A DNA stretch of 64,000 bases from Clostridia bacterium (GTDB lineage: Bacteria > Bacillota > Clostridia > Christensenellales > CAG-917): positions 197,663-261,662 of the forward strand of contig JAFZVB010000014.1 of NCBI GenBank assembly GCA_017618055.1. The letters run 5' to 3'. The position numbers and the translations under genes are program-made. The notes beneath the pieces were generated by a model. The model was not told the DNA's origin. It searched no databases and saw nothing but the letters and a program-made list of their open reading frames with translations. Below, one piece after another: positions 9,781 through 19,127 of the stretch. The first letter of the stretch is position 1; each line of letters begins with the position of its first letter.

Positions 9781-11166
9781 TTAGATGATGTATTTTGCGT
9801 TTTTCTTTGGTGCGTTTTCTAATTCTTCTTTCTTTGCTTCATAGCCTTTTCTATTGAAGAGTGCGTATGTTGCATTCTTTCCTTCTTCTACACCTGGTTG
9901 GTTAAATGCGTCGATGTTGAGTAAATATCCTTCGTATGCTGTTTCGAGTTGGAAGAACATTAATAATTGTCCAAGTGTGTTAGCATTTACTTCGTCAAGA
10001 AGAATTGTGTTGTTCATATGCTTACTTCTTGTTAATGCATATTCTGTTGCTACTCTTTCTGTATTAATTAATTCACCCATTGTATGTCCGCAAAGGAAGT
10101 TTACATCTGGGAATTGTTCTGCACCTTGTGGTATAGTTACATCTCCTCTGAACTTTTCAACACCAATTAAGGTTATAACCTTATCAAATGGTCCTTCTGT
10201 GTATAATTGAACTTGTGAGTGTTGATCTGTTACGCCTAAAGACTTAACAGGTGTTTGTCCTGCATGAATAACTTTACCGTCATTGTCTACAGCCTTTCCT
10301 AAAGATTCACCCCAAAGTTGGCAATACCAGTCTGCGATATATTTAAGTGAATCTGCATATGGCATCATAACAGAAATGTTCTTTCCTTTTTGCATTGCAA
10401 TATATTGCAAAACTGCACACATTAAAGCTGAATTGTTTTCAACACCTGTGCATGCCTTATCCATTTCTTCTGCACCTTTGAGCATTGCTTTAATGTCTAT
10501 TCCCATAATTGCTGCTGGGAGTAATCCAACTGGACAAAGTTCACTAAATCTTCCACCTACACTATCTGGAATATAGAATGTCTTGAAGTTGTTTTCTTTT
10601 GCAAGTTTAATTAAGTTTCCTTTTGCTGAAGATGTTGTTGCTACAATGTGTTCATTCCACTTTGCACCGATTTTCTTCTTTAAAAGGTCTGAGATAATGA
10701 GGTATTGAGACATAGTCTCAGATGTTGCACCGGATTTTGTAATTACGTTAAATAATGTCTTCTCTGGTTCAATAACATCTAAGAGTGCTAACATTCTCTC
10801 TGGATCTACGTTATCTTCTACTAAGAACTTAATCTTTTGCTTGTCTTTTGGAAGGTCATTGTGACGATAATGACAAAGTGCTGTAAATACTGCAGCTGGG
10901 CCAAGAGCACTACCACCAATTCCTAATACTACGAAATATTCAATTTTCTTCTTCATTTCAGCAGCATATGCTAAGATGTCTGCTACAACTTCGTCTTGGT
11001 TATATGGAAGTTCTGTCCAACCTAGCCATCCTTGTCCTCTGTTTGCATTGAATTTAGCAACTGCATCTGCAGCCTTGCCTTTCATTGCGTCTAATTCTTC
11101 TTGTTTGATACCTTGCTCTCCGATAAAATCGGACATCATATTGTTATAATCAAATTTTAAGAGCAT
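9781..11166 (-). CDS. pgi: Glucose-6-phosphate isomerase
   Basis: Interconverts glucose-6-phosphate and fructose-6-phosphate. The 461-aa protein is close to the usual length for the shorter Gram-positive form. It has the phosphate-binding GIGGSALGP and TKSGATSETMSQ motifs, the catalytic glutamate in VGGRFSELCPVGL, and GESLGKAVDNDGK. Its start overlaps the preceding isomerase gene by 17 bases, and GGAGG stands eight bases before ATG at 11166. Together with galU in the same operon, it links glycolysis and UDP-glucose supply. Confidence 0.97.
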   Translation of the reverse strand: MLLKFDYNNMMSDFIGEQGIKQEELDAMKGKAADAVAKFNANRGQGWLGWTELPYNQDEVVADILAYAAEMKKKIEYFVVLGIGGSALGPAAVFTALCHYRHNDLPKDKQKIKFLVEDNVDPERMLALLDVIEPEKTLFNVITKSGATSETMSQYLIISDLLKKKIGAKWNEHIVATTSSAKGNLIKLAKENNFKTFYIPDSVGGRFSELCPVGLLPAAIMGIDIKAMLKGAEEMDKACTGVENNSALMCAVLQYIAMQKGKNISVMMPYADSLKYIADWYCQLWGESLGKAVDNDGKVIHAGQTPVKSLGVTDQHSQVQLYTEGPFDKVITLIGVEKFRGDVTIPQGAEQFPDVNFLCGHTMGELINTERVATEYALTRSKHMNNTILLDEVNANTLGQLLMFFQLETAYEGYLLNIDAFNQPGVEEGKNATYALFNRKGYEAKKEELENAPKKNAKYII

Positions 11167-11959
11167 ATTCGTCCTCCACTAGTTTTTTTAAATATCTAAC
11201 CGCCTCTCCTATCTCACTAAAATCTGTATAGTCTGAAGCATATTGTTCAATTATTAATGGACCTGTATATCCTTTCTTGTGTAAATATGAGATAAGTTCT
11301 TTGAAATCAAATACACCTTTGCCAACTACACAAGTTTTTCCTTCTGAAGTATGATCACATAAGTGCACATTCATGAGTCTGTCTCCCATGATATCTACAT
11401 ACTCTTTCCAATCTCTCCCACTCTGCCATGCTTGTTTTATATCTAAAACACAGCCTAACGTAGGTGCGAAATTCTTTATTTCTTCAAATACTTCTGGTTG
11501 GTTATATATTGCCCAGTGTACATTCTCAAGTCCTATGGTTACACCATATTCTCTAGCCTCAGCATTTAATTCTTCTAACCTATTTCCAACTTTCTCGTAA
11601 TTAAAGGATGCTGTCTTCTTTAATCTAGATTGGCCGTGGAAAGTATATTCTTTTGCACCTAAATCTTTTGCTCTTGCAAGTACATTCCTAAAAGGAATAA
11701 GTGCATCATTTACAGTTCTAGGTGCAGGATTAAAAAGCTGTGGTTCAAATGTTGTATTTAAAGAATGAACAGAATATATTTCAAGTCCTGCTTGCTGTTG
11801 TCTTTCCTTAAGTAATTTTCCAAACTCCTCACTATACTCATAGTTGGTGGTTAAAAATACTTCAGCACATTCTGCACCTAAGCTCTTTATAAGAGCAAAG
11901 GTGTCTTCTGTTAATACTTTAAGAAAGAATGACGCTGTGGAAATACCAACTTTGTTCAT
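11150..11959 (-). CDS. Sugar phosphate isomerase/epimerase-like TIM barrel protein
   Basis: A 269-aa protein of the xylose isomerase-like/AP endonuclease 2 superfamily. Metal-ligand segments can be seen: EYTFHGQSRLKK (His), TIGLENVHWAI (Glu), GCVLDIKQAWQSG (Asp), NVHLCDHTSEG (His), and GPLIIEQYASD (Glu) at the end of the barrel. These suggest a sugar or polyol substrate rather than DNA, but the exact substrate is not determined. It overlaps pgi and follows hpf by three bases. Confidence 0.8.
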   Translation of the reverse strand: MNKVGISTASFFLKVLTEDTFALIKSLGAECAEVFLTTNYEYSEEFGKLLKERQQQAGLEIYSVHSLNTTFEPQLFNPAPRTVNDALIPFRNVLARAKDLGAKEYTFHGQSRLKKTASFNYEKVGNRLEELNAEAREYGVTIGLENVHWAIYNQPEVFEEIKNFAPTLGCVLDIKQAWQSGRDWKEYVDIMGDRLMNVHLCDHTSEGKTCVVGKGVFDFKELISYLHKKGYTGPLIIEQYASDYTDFSEIGEAVRYLKKLVEDEYALKI

Positions 11960-11962
11960 CTA

Positions 11963-12295
11963 TTAGTCCTCTGATTCGTCGTATACGTTTTCTGTGCCCT
12001 TCTTGGACTTTGCCCATATGTCTTTTTGCTTTCTAATTTGTCCCTCAACTCTTGGGATGATGATGTCGATTGCATCATATGGTGTTCCTTCTTCAGATTC
12101 TGCTCTGAAGTCAAAAGCTCTATACTTAACAATTAATACTGTCTTGTATGAAGTCTTTTCTTTTGTGATTGCTACTGTTACTGTAACGTTTTCATCATCG
12201 TTGAAAAGTTTTTCAAGTTTCTTGAGTTTCTTTTCTGCGATCTTTGTGAAGTCTTCTGTTACTTTGTAACCTTTTGCTGTAATGTTCATTTCCAT
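11963..12295 (-). CDS. hpf: Short ribosome hibernation factor (HPF/RaiA family)
   Basis: A 110-aa protein of the sigma-54 modulation/S30AE family, which binds the 30S decoding region and inactivates ribosomes in starvation. The fold signature is MEMNITAKGYKVTEDFTKIAEKKLKKLEKLF, then VTVAITKEKTSYKTVLIVKYRAFDFRAESEEGTPYDAID. Most Firmicutes carry a long HPF of about 180 aa whose C-terminal domain dimerises ribosomes into 100S particles. That domain is absent, and the protein ends soon after the core. It lies downstream of clpC with a hairpin (12311-12326) before its Shine-Dalgarno AGGAGG. Confidence 0.88.
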   Translation of the reverse strand: MEMNITAKGYKVTEDFTKIAEKKLKKLEKLFNDDENVTVTVAITKEKTSYKTVLIVKYRAFDFRAESEEGTPYDAIDIIIPRVEGQIRKQKDIWAKSKKGTENVYDESED

Positions 12296-12310
12296 ATATT
12301 TCCTCCTGTT

Positions 12311-12326
12311 TTGTCCTAAAGGACAA
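12311..12326. other. Hairpin between clpC and hpf
   Basis: TTGTCC and GGACAA form a perfect 6-bp stem with a 4-nt loop in the 39-bp gap. In the leftward transcript it is followed by AACAGGAGG, not a T-run, so it is not a terminator there. It may protect or mark a processing point ahead of the hpf ribosome binding site. Confidence 0.4.
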
Positions 12327-12334
12327 TATGGTTT

Positions 12335-15001
12335 TTATTTCTTGTTAAATGTTAATTTTGTGCCATCACTATCTACAACGATAGTTTCTCTTCTGTCTAC
12401 AAGTCCTCTTAAAATCATATCTGAAAGAACGTCTTCAACCATTCTTTGAATTGTTCTTCTAAGTGGTCTTGCACCATATTCTTCGTTGTATCCATTTGCA
12501 ACAACACAATCTACTGCAGCATCTGTGAACTCAATATTTAAGTTTTGTTCTTTCATTCTCTTTGAAAGAGCATTAAGCATGAGAACACAAATCTTCTTTG
12601 TATCTTCTTTTTGGAGTTTGTGGAAGATAAGGATGTCGTCGATACGGTTAATAAGCTCTGGCTTCATTGCTTTCTTCAATGCCTCCATTTGTCTATTCTT
12701 CATATCTTCATAAGCATCCTCTACACTTGCACTTCCAAAACCAAGTCTGGATCTGTTAATTTCAGATGCACCAATATTGGATGTCATGAGTACTACAGTA
12801 TTTTTAAAGGATACTGTTCTTCCATGGCTGTCTGTTAATCTTCCGTCATCAAGTAATTGTAAAAGAATATTGAATACGTCTGGGTGTGCTTTTTCGATTT
12901 CATCGAATAATACAACAGAATATGGCTTTCTTCTAACTTTTTCTGTTAATTGTCCACCTTCTTCAAATCCAACATAACCCGGATCTGAACCGATGAGTTT
13001 TGTAACACTTTGTTTTTCCATGTACTCAGACATATCAATTCTAATTAAAGCATTTTCATCTCCGAATAATGCTTGTGCAAGAGCCTTACTTAATTCTGTC
13101 TTACCTACACCTGTTGGTCCAAGAAGAATGAATGAACCAATTGGACGACTTGGATTTTGAATACCAGCTCTAGATCTCTTTATAGATCTAGCAACAGCCT
13201 CTACTGCTTCGTCTTGTCCAATAACTCTTTCTTTTAAGACCTTGTCTAAGTCTGCTACCTTTTGTCCTTCGTCTTGGGTAATCTTTGTTACAGGAATCTT
13301 TGTCATTTGAGAAACAAGATTTGCTATCTCTTCTTCGCCAATGCTAAGTTTAATAGCTTTCTTTTCTTCTTCCCATTTCATAAGACCTTTTTCTTTTTCT
13401 TCAATTAAAGCATCTCTTTCTTTAGAAAGGGCATCTGCATCACTAAACATTTCATGTCTTGCAGCTTCTTTAACTTTTACATCTAAATCTTTGATTTTTT
13501 CTTCTAATTCTCTGATTTCTGGTGGGAGTGCAAATGTGAACATCTTCTTCTTTGCAGCTGCTGTATCTATTAAGTCTATAGCCTTATCTGGAAGGAATCT
13601 TTCTGTAATATATCTATCACTTAAATATGCTGCAGATTCAATAGCTTCATCTGTAATGGTTACACCATGGAATTGCTCATATCTATCTTTGACACCCTTT
13701 AAAATTTCGATGGTATCATAAACAGATGGTTGGGAAACCATTAATGGTTGGAATCTTCTTTCTAAAGCTTGGTCTTTTTCAATATGCTTTCTATATTCTG
13801 CAATTGTTGTAGCACCAATTGTTTGCATTTCACCACGAGCAAGAACTGGCTTAATTGTATTTGCCATACTCATAGCACCATCTGAAGAATCTCCAGCTTT
13901 CATAATCATATGAATTTCATCTATGAAAAGAATAATGTCTCCACTCTTCTTAATTTCTTCCATAGCTTTCTTGAGTCTTTCCTCAAAATCGCCTCTGTAT
14001 CTTGTTCCGGCAAGCATAGATGTAACATCTAATGAGAAAATGTGCTTGTTTCTAAGTCCATCTGGCACTTTGTCCGCAGCAATTGCATTGGCAAGACCAT
14101 TAACAATAGCAGTTTTACCTACACCTGGATCACCAATAATACATGGGTTATTCTTTGTCCTTCTAGAAAGTACTTCGATAACTTGTTCAATTTCCTTATC
14201 CCTACCAATAACTGGGTCTAATTTTCCTTTCTTTGCAAGGTCTACAAGGTCTACACCATAAGGACTTAGATTTCTAAATCTATCATCTCCGTCTTCTTCT
14301 CCTGAAGGAGGCATTCTATCATGTCTTCTTCTAAGGAATGGATTCTCTGAATGTTTATCTACATGACTCTCTATATCTTTTAAGATATCTTCAAGGTCAA
14401 TCTCAATATTAATCTCTTCTTCAGGCTCCTCTGGTTCCTCTTCGATTTCGATAGGCTCATCATCGGCTTCATCTTCTTTTTTATTATCCTCATCAATTTG
14501 TTGTTGAATTTGCTTTCTAAGTGCATCCATATCTAATTTTCCAGAAGCATCTCTTGGAGGTGCTGGTCTTGTTGGTGGCATAGGAGGTCTTCCAGTTTTA
14601 AATAAAACTAAAAGTTTATTTAATACTTCTTGCAAATTACGACCTGTTGCAACCATCATTGAAAATGCATTTGAACTACCTTCTGAAATGAGTGCATATA
14701 AAATATGTTCTGGTTCTATAAATGGATTGTGATTATTATCTGCCGTAAAAGCTGCACAATCTAAAATTCTTTGAACCTTATTAGATGTGGAAATTTTTAA
14801 GCAATTTCCATTTTTTGGAAATAATTTTTCAACATCGCTAGCAAGTAATCCCATATCAGTTAAAATGTTATATGCAATAGTTCCTGGTACCTTTAAAATT
14901 CCATATAAAACATGTTCTGGTAAAATATAACCACCAGATTTTTGAGCGAGATTGACTGCATGATTCATTGCTAAATAACTATATTTTGAGTAATTTACCA
15001 T
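12335..15001 (-). CDS. clpC: ClpC-type AAA+ unfoldase with long acidic linker
   Basis: An 888-aa Hsp100 protein that unfolds substrates for ClpP. A Clp N domain (residues 1-140) is followed by an unusually long linker (about 137-243) that is first Pro-rich and then strongly acidic. Next come AAA-1 (GDPGVGKT at 290-297, Walker [11 protein letters not shown]), a short coiled-coil middle region with a UVR-like segment (about 510-560), AAA-2 (GPTGVGKTELSK, VVLFDEIEKAHPD, sensor region NINR) and the LGFG loop expected to contact ClpP. The order fits ClpC/ClpA rather than ClpB, whose middle domain is longer. No mcsA, mcsB or ctsR is adjacent, unlike in Bacillus. It begins eight bases after galU. 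Confidence 0.93.
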   Translation of the reverse strand: MVNYSKYSYLAMNHAVNLAQKSGGYILPEHVLYGILKVPGTIAYNILTDMGLLASDVEKLFPKNGNCLKISTSNKVQRILDCAAFTADNNHNPFIEPEHILYALISEGSSNAFSMMVATGRNLQEVLNKLLVLFKTGRPPMPPTRPAPPRDASGKLDMDALRKQIQQQIDEDNKKEDEADDEPIEIEEEPEEPEEEINIEIDLEDILKDIESHVDKHSENPFLRRRHDRMPPSGEEDGDDRFRNLSPYGVDLVDLAKKGKLDPVIGRDKEIEQVIEVLSRRTKNNPCIIGDPGVGKTAIVNGLANAIAADKVPDGLRNKHIFSLDVTSMLAGTRYRGDFEERLKKAMEEIKKSGDIILFIDEIHMIMKAGDSSDGAMSMANTIKPVLARGEMQTIGATTIAEYRKHIEKDQALERRFQPLMVSQPSVYDTIEILKGVKDRYEQFHGVTITDEAIESAAYLSDRYITERFLPDKAIDLIDTAAAKKKMFTFALPPEIRELEEKIKDLDVKVKEAARHEMFSDADALSKERDALIEEKEKGLMKWEEEKKAIKLSIGEEEIANLVSQMTKIPVTKITQDEGQKVADLDKVLKERVIGQDEAVEAVARSIKRSRAGIQNPSRPIGSFILLGPTGVGKTELSKALAQALFGDENALIRIDMSEYMEKQSVTKLIGSDPGYVGFEEGGQLTEKVRRKPYSVVLFDEIEKAHPDVFNILLQLLDDGRLTDSHGRTVSFKNTVVLMTSNIGASEINRSRLGFGSASVEDAYEDMKNRQMEALKKAMKPELINRIDDILIFHKLQKEDTKKICVLMLNALSKRMKEQNLNIEFTDAAVDCVVANGYNEEYGARPLRRTIQRMVEDVLSDMILRGLVDRRETIVVDSDGTKLTFNKK

Positions 15002-15009
15002 ATTTCTCC

Positions 15010-15891
15010 TTAAAATCCATTTTTATTCTTTAAATCGTTTAGATATGCCTTGAATCTTTCTCCAAGCTTTGGATCTCTTAATGCATACTCTACAGTAGCC
15101 TCTAAGAACCCTAACTTGTTTCCAAGATCATATCTGTGTCCGTCAAATTCATAACAATATACTGGCTCCTTCTTTGCAAGCAAAGAAATTGCATCAGTTA
15201 AAAACAACTCTCCACCAATTCCATTAGGCGTTTCTCTTAGTTGATCAAATATATTACCTTTGAGAATAAATCTTCCAAGTGAACATAAATTACTTGGGAT
15301 CTCGTTCTGTGGTTTTTCTATAAGCCCACTAATCTTTGTAAGTTTGCCATCTGTACTCTCCGGAATCATTACTCCACATCTTCTGAGTATCTCTTCTGGC
15401 ATTTGTTGTACTCCGAGAATTGTTGCCCCTGTATTTATATACGCATCAACTAGCTGTTTTGTAACACCTTTTTTATCTCCGGTGTAAATAACATCATCTC
15501 CAAACAAAACAGCGAATGGTTCTCCGTTCACAAAATCCTCAGCATAGAAAAGTGCATCTCCACTTCCTTTCATTACAGTTTGTACAGCAAAAGATATATT
15601 TGCTCTTTGAGCAATATATTGAACTAAATTGTATTCTTCTATCTTTCCAGCATCTTTTAAATACTTGGATAAAACTTCACTATCTCCAAAATACTCTTTA
15701 ATAGATTCTTTTTGTGGAGAAATAATAACAAGAATATCTTTAATGTCAGCATCTACACATTCTTCAACAGCAAATTGAAGCGCAGGTGTATCTACTATAG
15801 GTAATAATTCTTTTGGCACAGCTTTGGTAAAAGGCAAGAATCTGGTTCCAAATCCCGCACATGGGATAACTGCTTTTTTAACTGTGGACAT
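15010..15891 (-). CDS. galU: UTP-glucose-1-phosphate uridylyltransferase
   Basis: Makes UDP-glucose for glycolipids, teichoic acids and polysaccharides. The 293-aa protein starts MSTVKKAVIPCAGFGTRFLP (nucleotide-binding GxGTRxxPxTK, here GFGTRFLPFTKAVPKE). It also has PALQFAVEECVDADI, FAVLFGDDVIY, and GLIEKPQNEIPSNL. An earlier in-frame start would add 12 residues, but ATG at 15891 is preceded by GGAGGG and matches family N-termini. It is the first gene of the 12-gene leftward operon. Confidence 0.96.
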   Translation of the reverse strand: MSTVKKAVIPCAGFGTRFLPFTKAVPKELLPIVDTPALQFAVEECVDADIKDILVIISPQKESIKEYFGDSEVLSKYLKDAGKIEEYNLVQYIAQRANISFAVQTVMKGSGDALFYAEDFVNGEPFAVLFGDDVIYTGDKKGVTKQLVDAYINTGATILGVQQMPEEILRRCGVMIPESTDGKLTKISGLIEKPQNEIPSNLCSLGRFILKGNIFDQLRETPNGIGGELFLTDAISLLAKKEPVYCYEFDGHRYDLGNKLGFLEATVEYALRDPKLGERFKAYLNDLKNKNGF

Positions 15892-15959
15892 GAACCCTCC
15901 GAAAAGTGTGCACGTATGCGTCTGCATAATGCATATATGTATATTTGTACTTTTTAGAT

Positions 15960-15988
15960 ATTATAACACAATTTGCCTTGAATATCAA
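15960..15988 (-). promoter_or_regulatory. Promoter of the galU-clpC-hpf-...-tgt operon
   Basis: Minus strand TTGATA (15983-15988), 17-bp spacer, TATAAT (15960-15965). The leader is about 60 nt and contains several ATGC/GCAT palindromes. No CtsR-like direct heptads are recognisable. Confidence 0.75.
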
Positions 15989-16321
15989 TAAAGATATGTG
16001 TCGTTTTTAGGACAATAATGACAATTTTTGATGTTTACTAAAATTATACTTTTTAGCAATAATTCTACTATCCGTAGAGTTATTTTATGCATAATCTATG
16101 ATATTTTTACTTCTTATAATTCTATGTATGTATGCATTTTTTTATGGATTTTCAATATTCTAACAGGGTATTTTAGTATTTTTACTACCTATTTTCCATT
16201 TATACATCTCTGCATATTTTTACACAACTACTTGTAATTTTTGTAGATTTGTTTCTATCTTTAGTGGACTAAAGTAATAAAGTATAATTTTATAAAATAA
16301 TTCGCCTTTTCTCTTTTTTAC
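15989..16321. other. AT-rich divergent intergenic region
   Basis: About 330 bases between the galU and Na/Pi symporter promoters. It is very AT-rich. A TATAAT occurs at 16283-16288 without a convincing -35. I see no RNA structure, repeat or credible small gene here. Confidence 0.5.
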
Positions 16322-16351
16322 TTTACTTTTAGTAATTTATTTTAATATAAT
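16322..16351 (+). promoter_or_regulatory. Promoter of the Na/Pi symporter-rdgB-yfcE operon
   Basis: TTTACT (16322-16327), 18-bp spacer, TATAAT (16346-16351), about 30 bases before the ATG at 16382. GAGAG lies just upstream of the start. Confidence 0.55.
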
Positions 16352-16381
16352 CTCAATAATTAAATTATATGAGAGAGTTTT

Positions 16382-18079
16382 ATGGGTATTACGATCACAA
16401 AAGCAATATTGGCTCTTATAGCAGGTATCGGTGTTTTCTTAATCGCCGTAAGACTATTAAGCCGTAATATTGAAGCCGTTAGTGGTCATAGACTTAAAAC
16501 TCTTTTTTCTAAAACCTCAAAAAGCAAATTCTTAGGAGTAGGACTTGGTACTGTAACAGCCGCTGTAATTCAATCTTCTGGTGCTGTAACCGTCATGGTT
16601 ATCGGTTTTATTAATGCAGGACTTATGACACTTGCACAAGGTGCAACAATTGCATTTGGTGCTAATATCGGTACAACTATTACTGGTCAAATCGTTGCAT
16701 TAGGTATGTTCGGTAACAATACTATCTCCACTACCATTATCTTCATGTCCTTTGCAGGCATTGGCGCATTTATGCTCTTATTTGCAAAGAAGGATATGTT
16801 ACAAAAGATTGGTTCAATTATTGCTGGTTTTGGATTATTGTTCGTAGGTTTGGATACGATGGCATCTGCAATGAGAGTATTTGCAGAAATGGAAGGATTG
16901 ACTAACTTCATATCACAAATCACAAACCCAATACTTTTGGTATTAATTGGTACCGCACTCACAGCTCTTTTACAAAGTTCATCTGTTATGTCCTCCATTT
17001 TAATTACAATGGTTTTCTCAGGACTTATAACAATGGATCAAGGTACATATGTTTTAATTGGTTCTAACATTGGTGCTGGTATCGTTGCTATTTTAGCCTC
17101 TATAGGAAGTACACAAGATGCAAAACGTGTAGCACTTATTCATATAGTATTCAACATATTCGGTGCTGTAGTATTCCTGGTAATTGGAGCAATAATGAAG
17201 GCTGCTTCTGGTGGAGATATAACCTTTGGTTATATTATGCACTTAATGTTCCCAACTGCACCACAAACACAGCTTGCTATGTTCCATACTATTTATAACG
17301 TCATTAAGGTTCTCATCTTTTTACCTCTTACTGGTGTTACTTGTAAGCTCTTTACAAAGATTATTAAAGATAAGAAACCAACTCAAGATGATGACGCTCC
17401 AAAACTTATGTACATCGAAGACCACTTCTTAAAGACTCCACCAATTGCTGTTGGCATGGTTAAGAAAGAAGTTGAAAGAATGATGGCTATAGCAGTTCTA
17501 AACTTCAATATTTCTATAGATATCGTTTGTACATTAGATTTCTCAAGCCAAGAAGAATTCAAAAAGAATGAAAATACTCTAAACTTCTTAAATAGAGCAA
17601 TTACAAAATACATTGTTAAATTCCCAAGAGATCAAATTAGTGATATAGATAACGTCTTCTTATCTACAATCTACCACGTAGTTAGTGACTTAGAAAGAAT
17701 TGGAGACTATGCAGAAAACATTGTAGAATATGCAACTTCACTTCAATCTGGAAGCAACACTTTCTCTGAGGACGCTATTAAAGAAGTAAGAAATTTACAA
17801 GACATTATTAATGAATTACAAGGCAAAGTTACAACCATCTTCTCAGAACAAAGCACAGCCCTATTACAAGATGCATATGATATAGAAGATGATGTAGATA
17901 ATATTACACAAGAAATGGCAGACAACCACATTAAGAGATTAGACGAAGGTATCTGTTCTCCAGAAGTTGGAGCATTATATCTTGAATTAACCTCTAACGT
18001 AGAAAGAATTGCAGACCACTTTATTAACGTTGCAAAGAGTACAAGAAAGTACGCTAAGACACCTATTACAGCAAAATAA
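16382..18079 (+). CDS. Na+/phosphate symporter with C-terminal PhoU-like domain
   Basis: A 565-aa membrane protein of the NptA/SLC34-like Na/Pi cotransporter family. Two inverted repeats each contain the ion-binding QSS signature (TAAVIQSSGAVTVMVIGF near residue 60 and ALLQSSSVMSSILI near 195), with GANIGTT and GSNIGAG loops after them. About eight membrane helices run to residue 325. A cytosolic region from about 350 contains two PhoU-like helical segments (DLERIGDYAENIVEYA and NVERIADHFINVAKST), which fit a regulatory tail. Phosphate is the likely substrate. It overlaps rdgB by one base (TAATG). Confidence 0.92.
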   Translation: MGITITKAILALIAGIGVFLIAVRLLSRNIEAVSGHRLKTLFSKTSKSKFLGVGLGTVTAAVIQSSGAVTVMVIGFINAGLMTLAQGATIAFGANIGTTITGQIVALGMFGNNTISTTIIFMSFAGIGAFMLLFAKKDMLQKIGSIIAGFGLLFVGLDTMASAMRVFAEMEGLTNFISQITNPILLVLIGTALTALLQSSSVMSSILITMVFSGLITMDQGTYVLIGSNIGAGIVAILASIGSTQDAKRVALIHIVFNIFGAVVFLVIGAIMKAASGGDITFGYIMHLMFPTAPQTQLAMFHTIYNVIKVLIFLPLTGVTCKLFTKIIKDKKPTQDDDAPKLMYIEDHFLKTPPIAVGMVKKEVERMMAIAVLNFNISIDIVCTLDFSSQEEFKKNENTLNFLNRAITKYIVKFPRDQISDIDNVFLSTIYHVVSDLERIGDYAENIVEYATSLQSGSNTFSEDAIKEVRNLQDIINELQGKVTTIFSEQSTALLQDAYDIEDDVDNITQEMADNHIKRLDEGICSPEVGALYLELTSNVERIADHFINVAKSTRKYAKTPITAK

Positions 18080-18660
18080 TGAAATTAGTATTAGCCACAA
18101 ACAACGCACACAAATTATCTGAAATAAGACAAATACTTGGAGATAGGTTTGAAGAAATCCTTTCTTTAAGGGATTTAGGTATTACACAAGATATAGAAGA
18201 AACTGGCACTACGCTTAAAGAGAACGCCATCATTAAGGCTACAACAATAATGAAAATTACTGGCCTTCCAACACTTGCAGATGATACAGGATTAATGGTA
18301 GATGCTCTCAATGGCGAACCTGGTGTTTATTCTGCTAGATATGCAGGAGAACAACATGATGACAAAGCAAATGTGGCTAAACTTTTAAAGAATTTAGAAC
18401 CATATAAAGGCAAAGAAAGAAGTGCTCACTTCGTCACTTGTATGGTTATTGCTTATCCTAACGGAAAAATAAGGACTGTAGAAGGAAGAACAGATGGGGA
18501 AATAACCACTTCCCCTTCTGGGAAGAACGGATTTGGATATGATCCTGTCTTCTATTCCTATGACCTAAACAAAGTTTTTGCAGAAGCAACACCAGAAGAA
18601 AAGAATTCAGTATCGCATAGAGGTAGAGCTCTTGCAAAGATTATCCCTTTAATTAAGTAA
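18079..18660 (+). CDS. rdgB: XTP/dITP diphosphatase (RdgB/HAM1)
   Basis: Hydrolyses non-canonical purine nucleoside triphosphates (ITP, dITP, XTP) to monophosphates and keeps them out of DNA. The 193-aa protein shows the family signatures MKLVLATNNAHKLSEI, ETGTTLKENAIIKA, LADDTGLMVDALNGEPGVYSARYAG, and GKNGFGYDPVF ending in SHRGRAL. Length is normal. It shares a stop/start overlap with the symporter and is followed two bases later by the phosphoesterase gene; the rdgB-yfcE pairing is common in Firmicutes. Confidence 0.97.
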   Translation: MKLVLATNNAHKLSEIRQILGDRFEEILSLRDLGITQDIEETGTTLKENAIIKATTIMKITGLPTLADDTGLMVDALNGEPGVYSARYAGEQHDDKANVAKLLKNLEPYKGKERSAHFVTCMVIAYPNGKIRTVEGRTDGEITTSPSGKNGFGYDPVFYSYDLNKVFAEATPEEKNSVSHRGRALAKIIPLIK

Positions 18661-18662
18661 TT

Positions 18663-19127
18663 ATGAAATCTATAGTTGCATTCTCAGATTTACACTTTTC
18701 AGAAGTTCCAAATCAATTAAAAGAGGCATGTACGTATGCAGACTACGTATTCTTTTTAGGAGATGGATTCTTTAATATAAAAGAGATTGGATACGCAGAT
18801 AATTTCTATGGTGTTAAAGGTAATTGTGACTACACCGAATTCTTGGAAGACGAGCAAGTTATTGAAGTTGAAGAACTAAGGATTTTAATAACACACGGAC
18901 ATAAATATGGTGTAAAAGATGATACTATGTCCCTATTGAATCGTGCACATGAATTAAATTGCAACGTAGTTTTTTATGGACATACACATTGTGCAGATAT
19001 AGAACAAATTGAAGGCGTTATATTAGTAAATCCAGGAGCATTATATGCACCTAATGGTTCCAGATCTTATAGTTATTGTGTTGTAAACCAAAATCGTTTT
19101 TCTGCAAAAATCGTTGAATTAAAATAA
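18663..19127 (+). CDS. YfcE/MJ0936-type metallophosphoesterase
   Basis: A 154-aa calcineurin-like phosphodiesterase. The metal sites are visible in order: SDLHFS (DxH), FLGDGF (GD), VKGNCDYTE (GNCD, usual in this subfamily), LITHGHKYG, and YGHTHCADI with NPGALYAPNG near the end. The natural substrate is unknown. It closes the symporter-rdgB operon and overlaps the convergent flavodoxin-fold gene by nine bases. Confidence 0.9.
   Translation: MKSIVAFSDLHFSEVPNQLKEACTYADYVFFLGDGFFNIKEIGYADNFYGVKGNCDYTEFLEDEQVIEVEELRILITHGHKYGVKDDTMSLLNRAHELNCNVVFYGHTHCADIEQIEGVILVNPGALYAPNGSRSYSYCVVNQNRFSAKIVELK

Noticed and set aside
12486..13721. Several long frames opposite clpC
   Set aside because: They are antisense shadows of a strongly conserved gene and have no start signals.
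16028..16237. Plus-strand frame of 69 codons in the galU/symporter gap
   Set aside because: Extremely T-rich, no ribosome binding site, composition of random AT-rich DNA.
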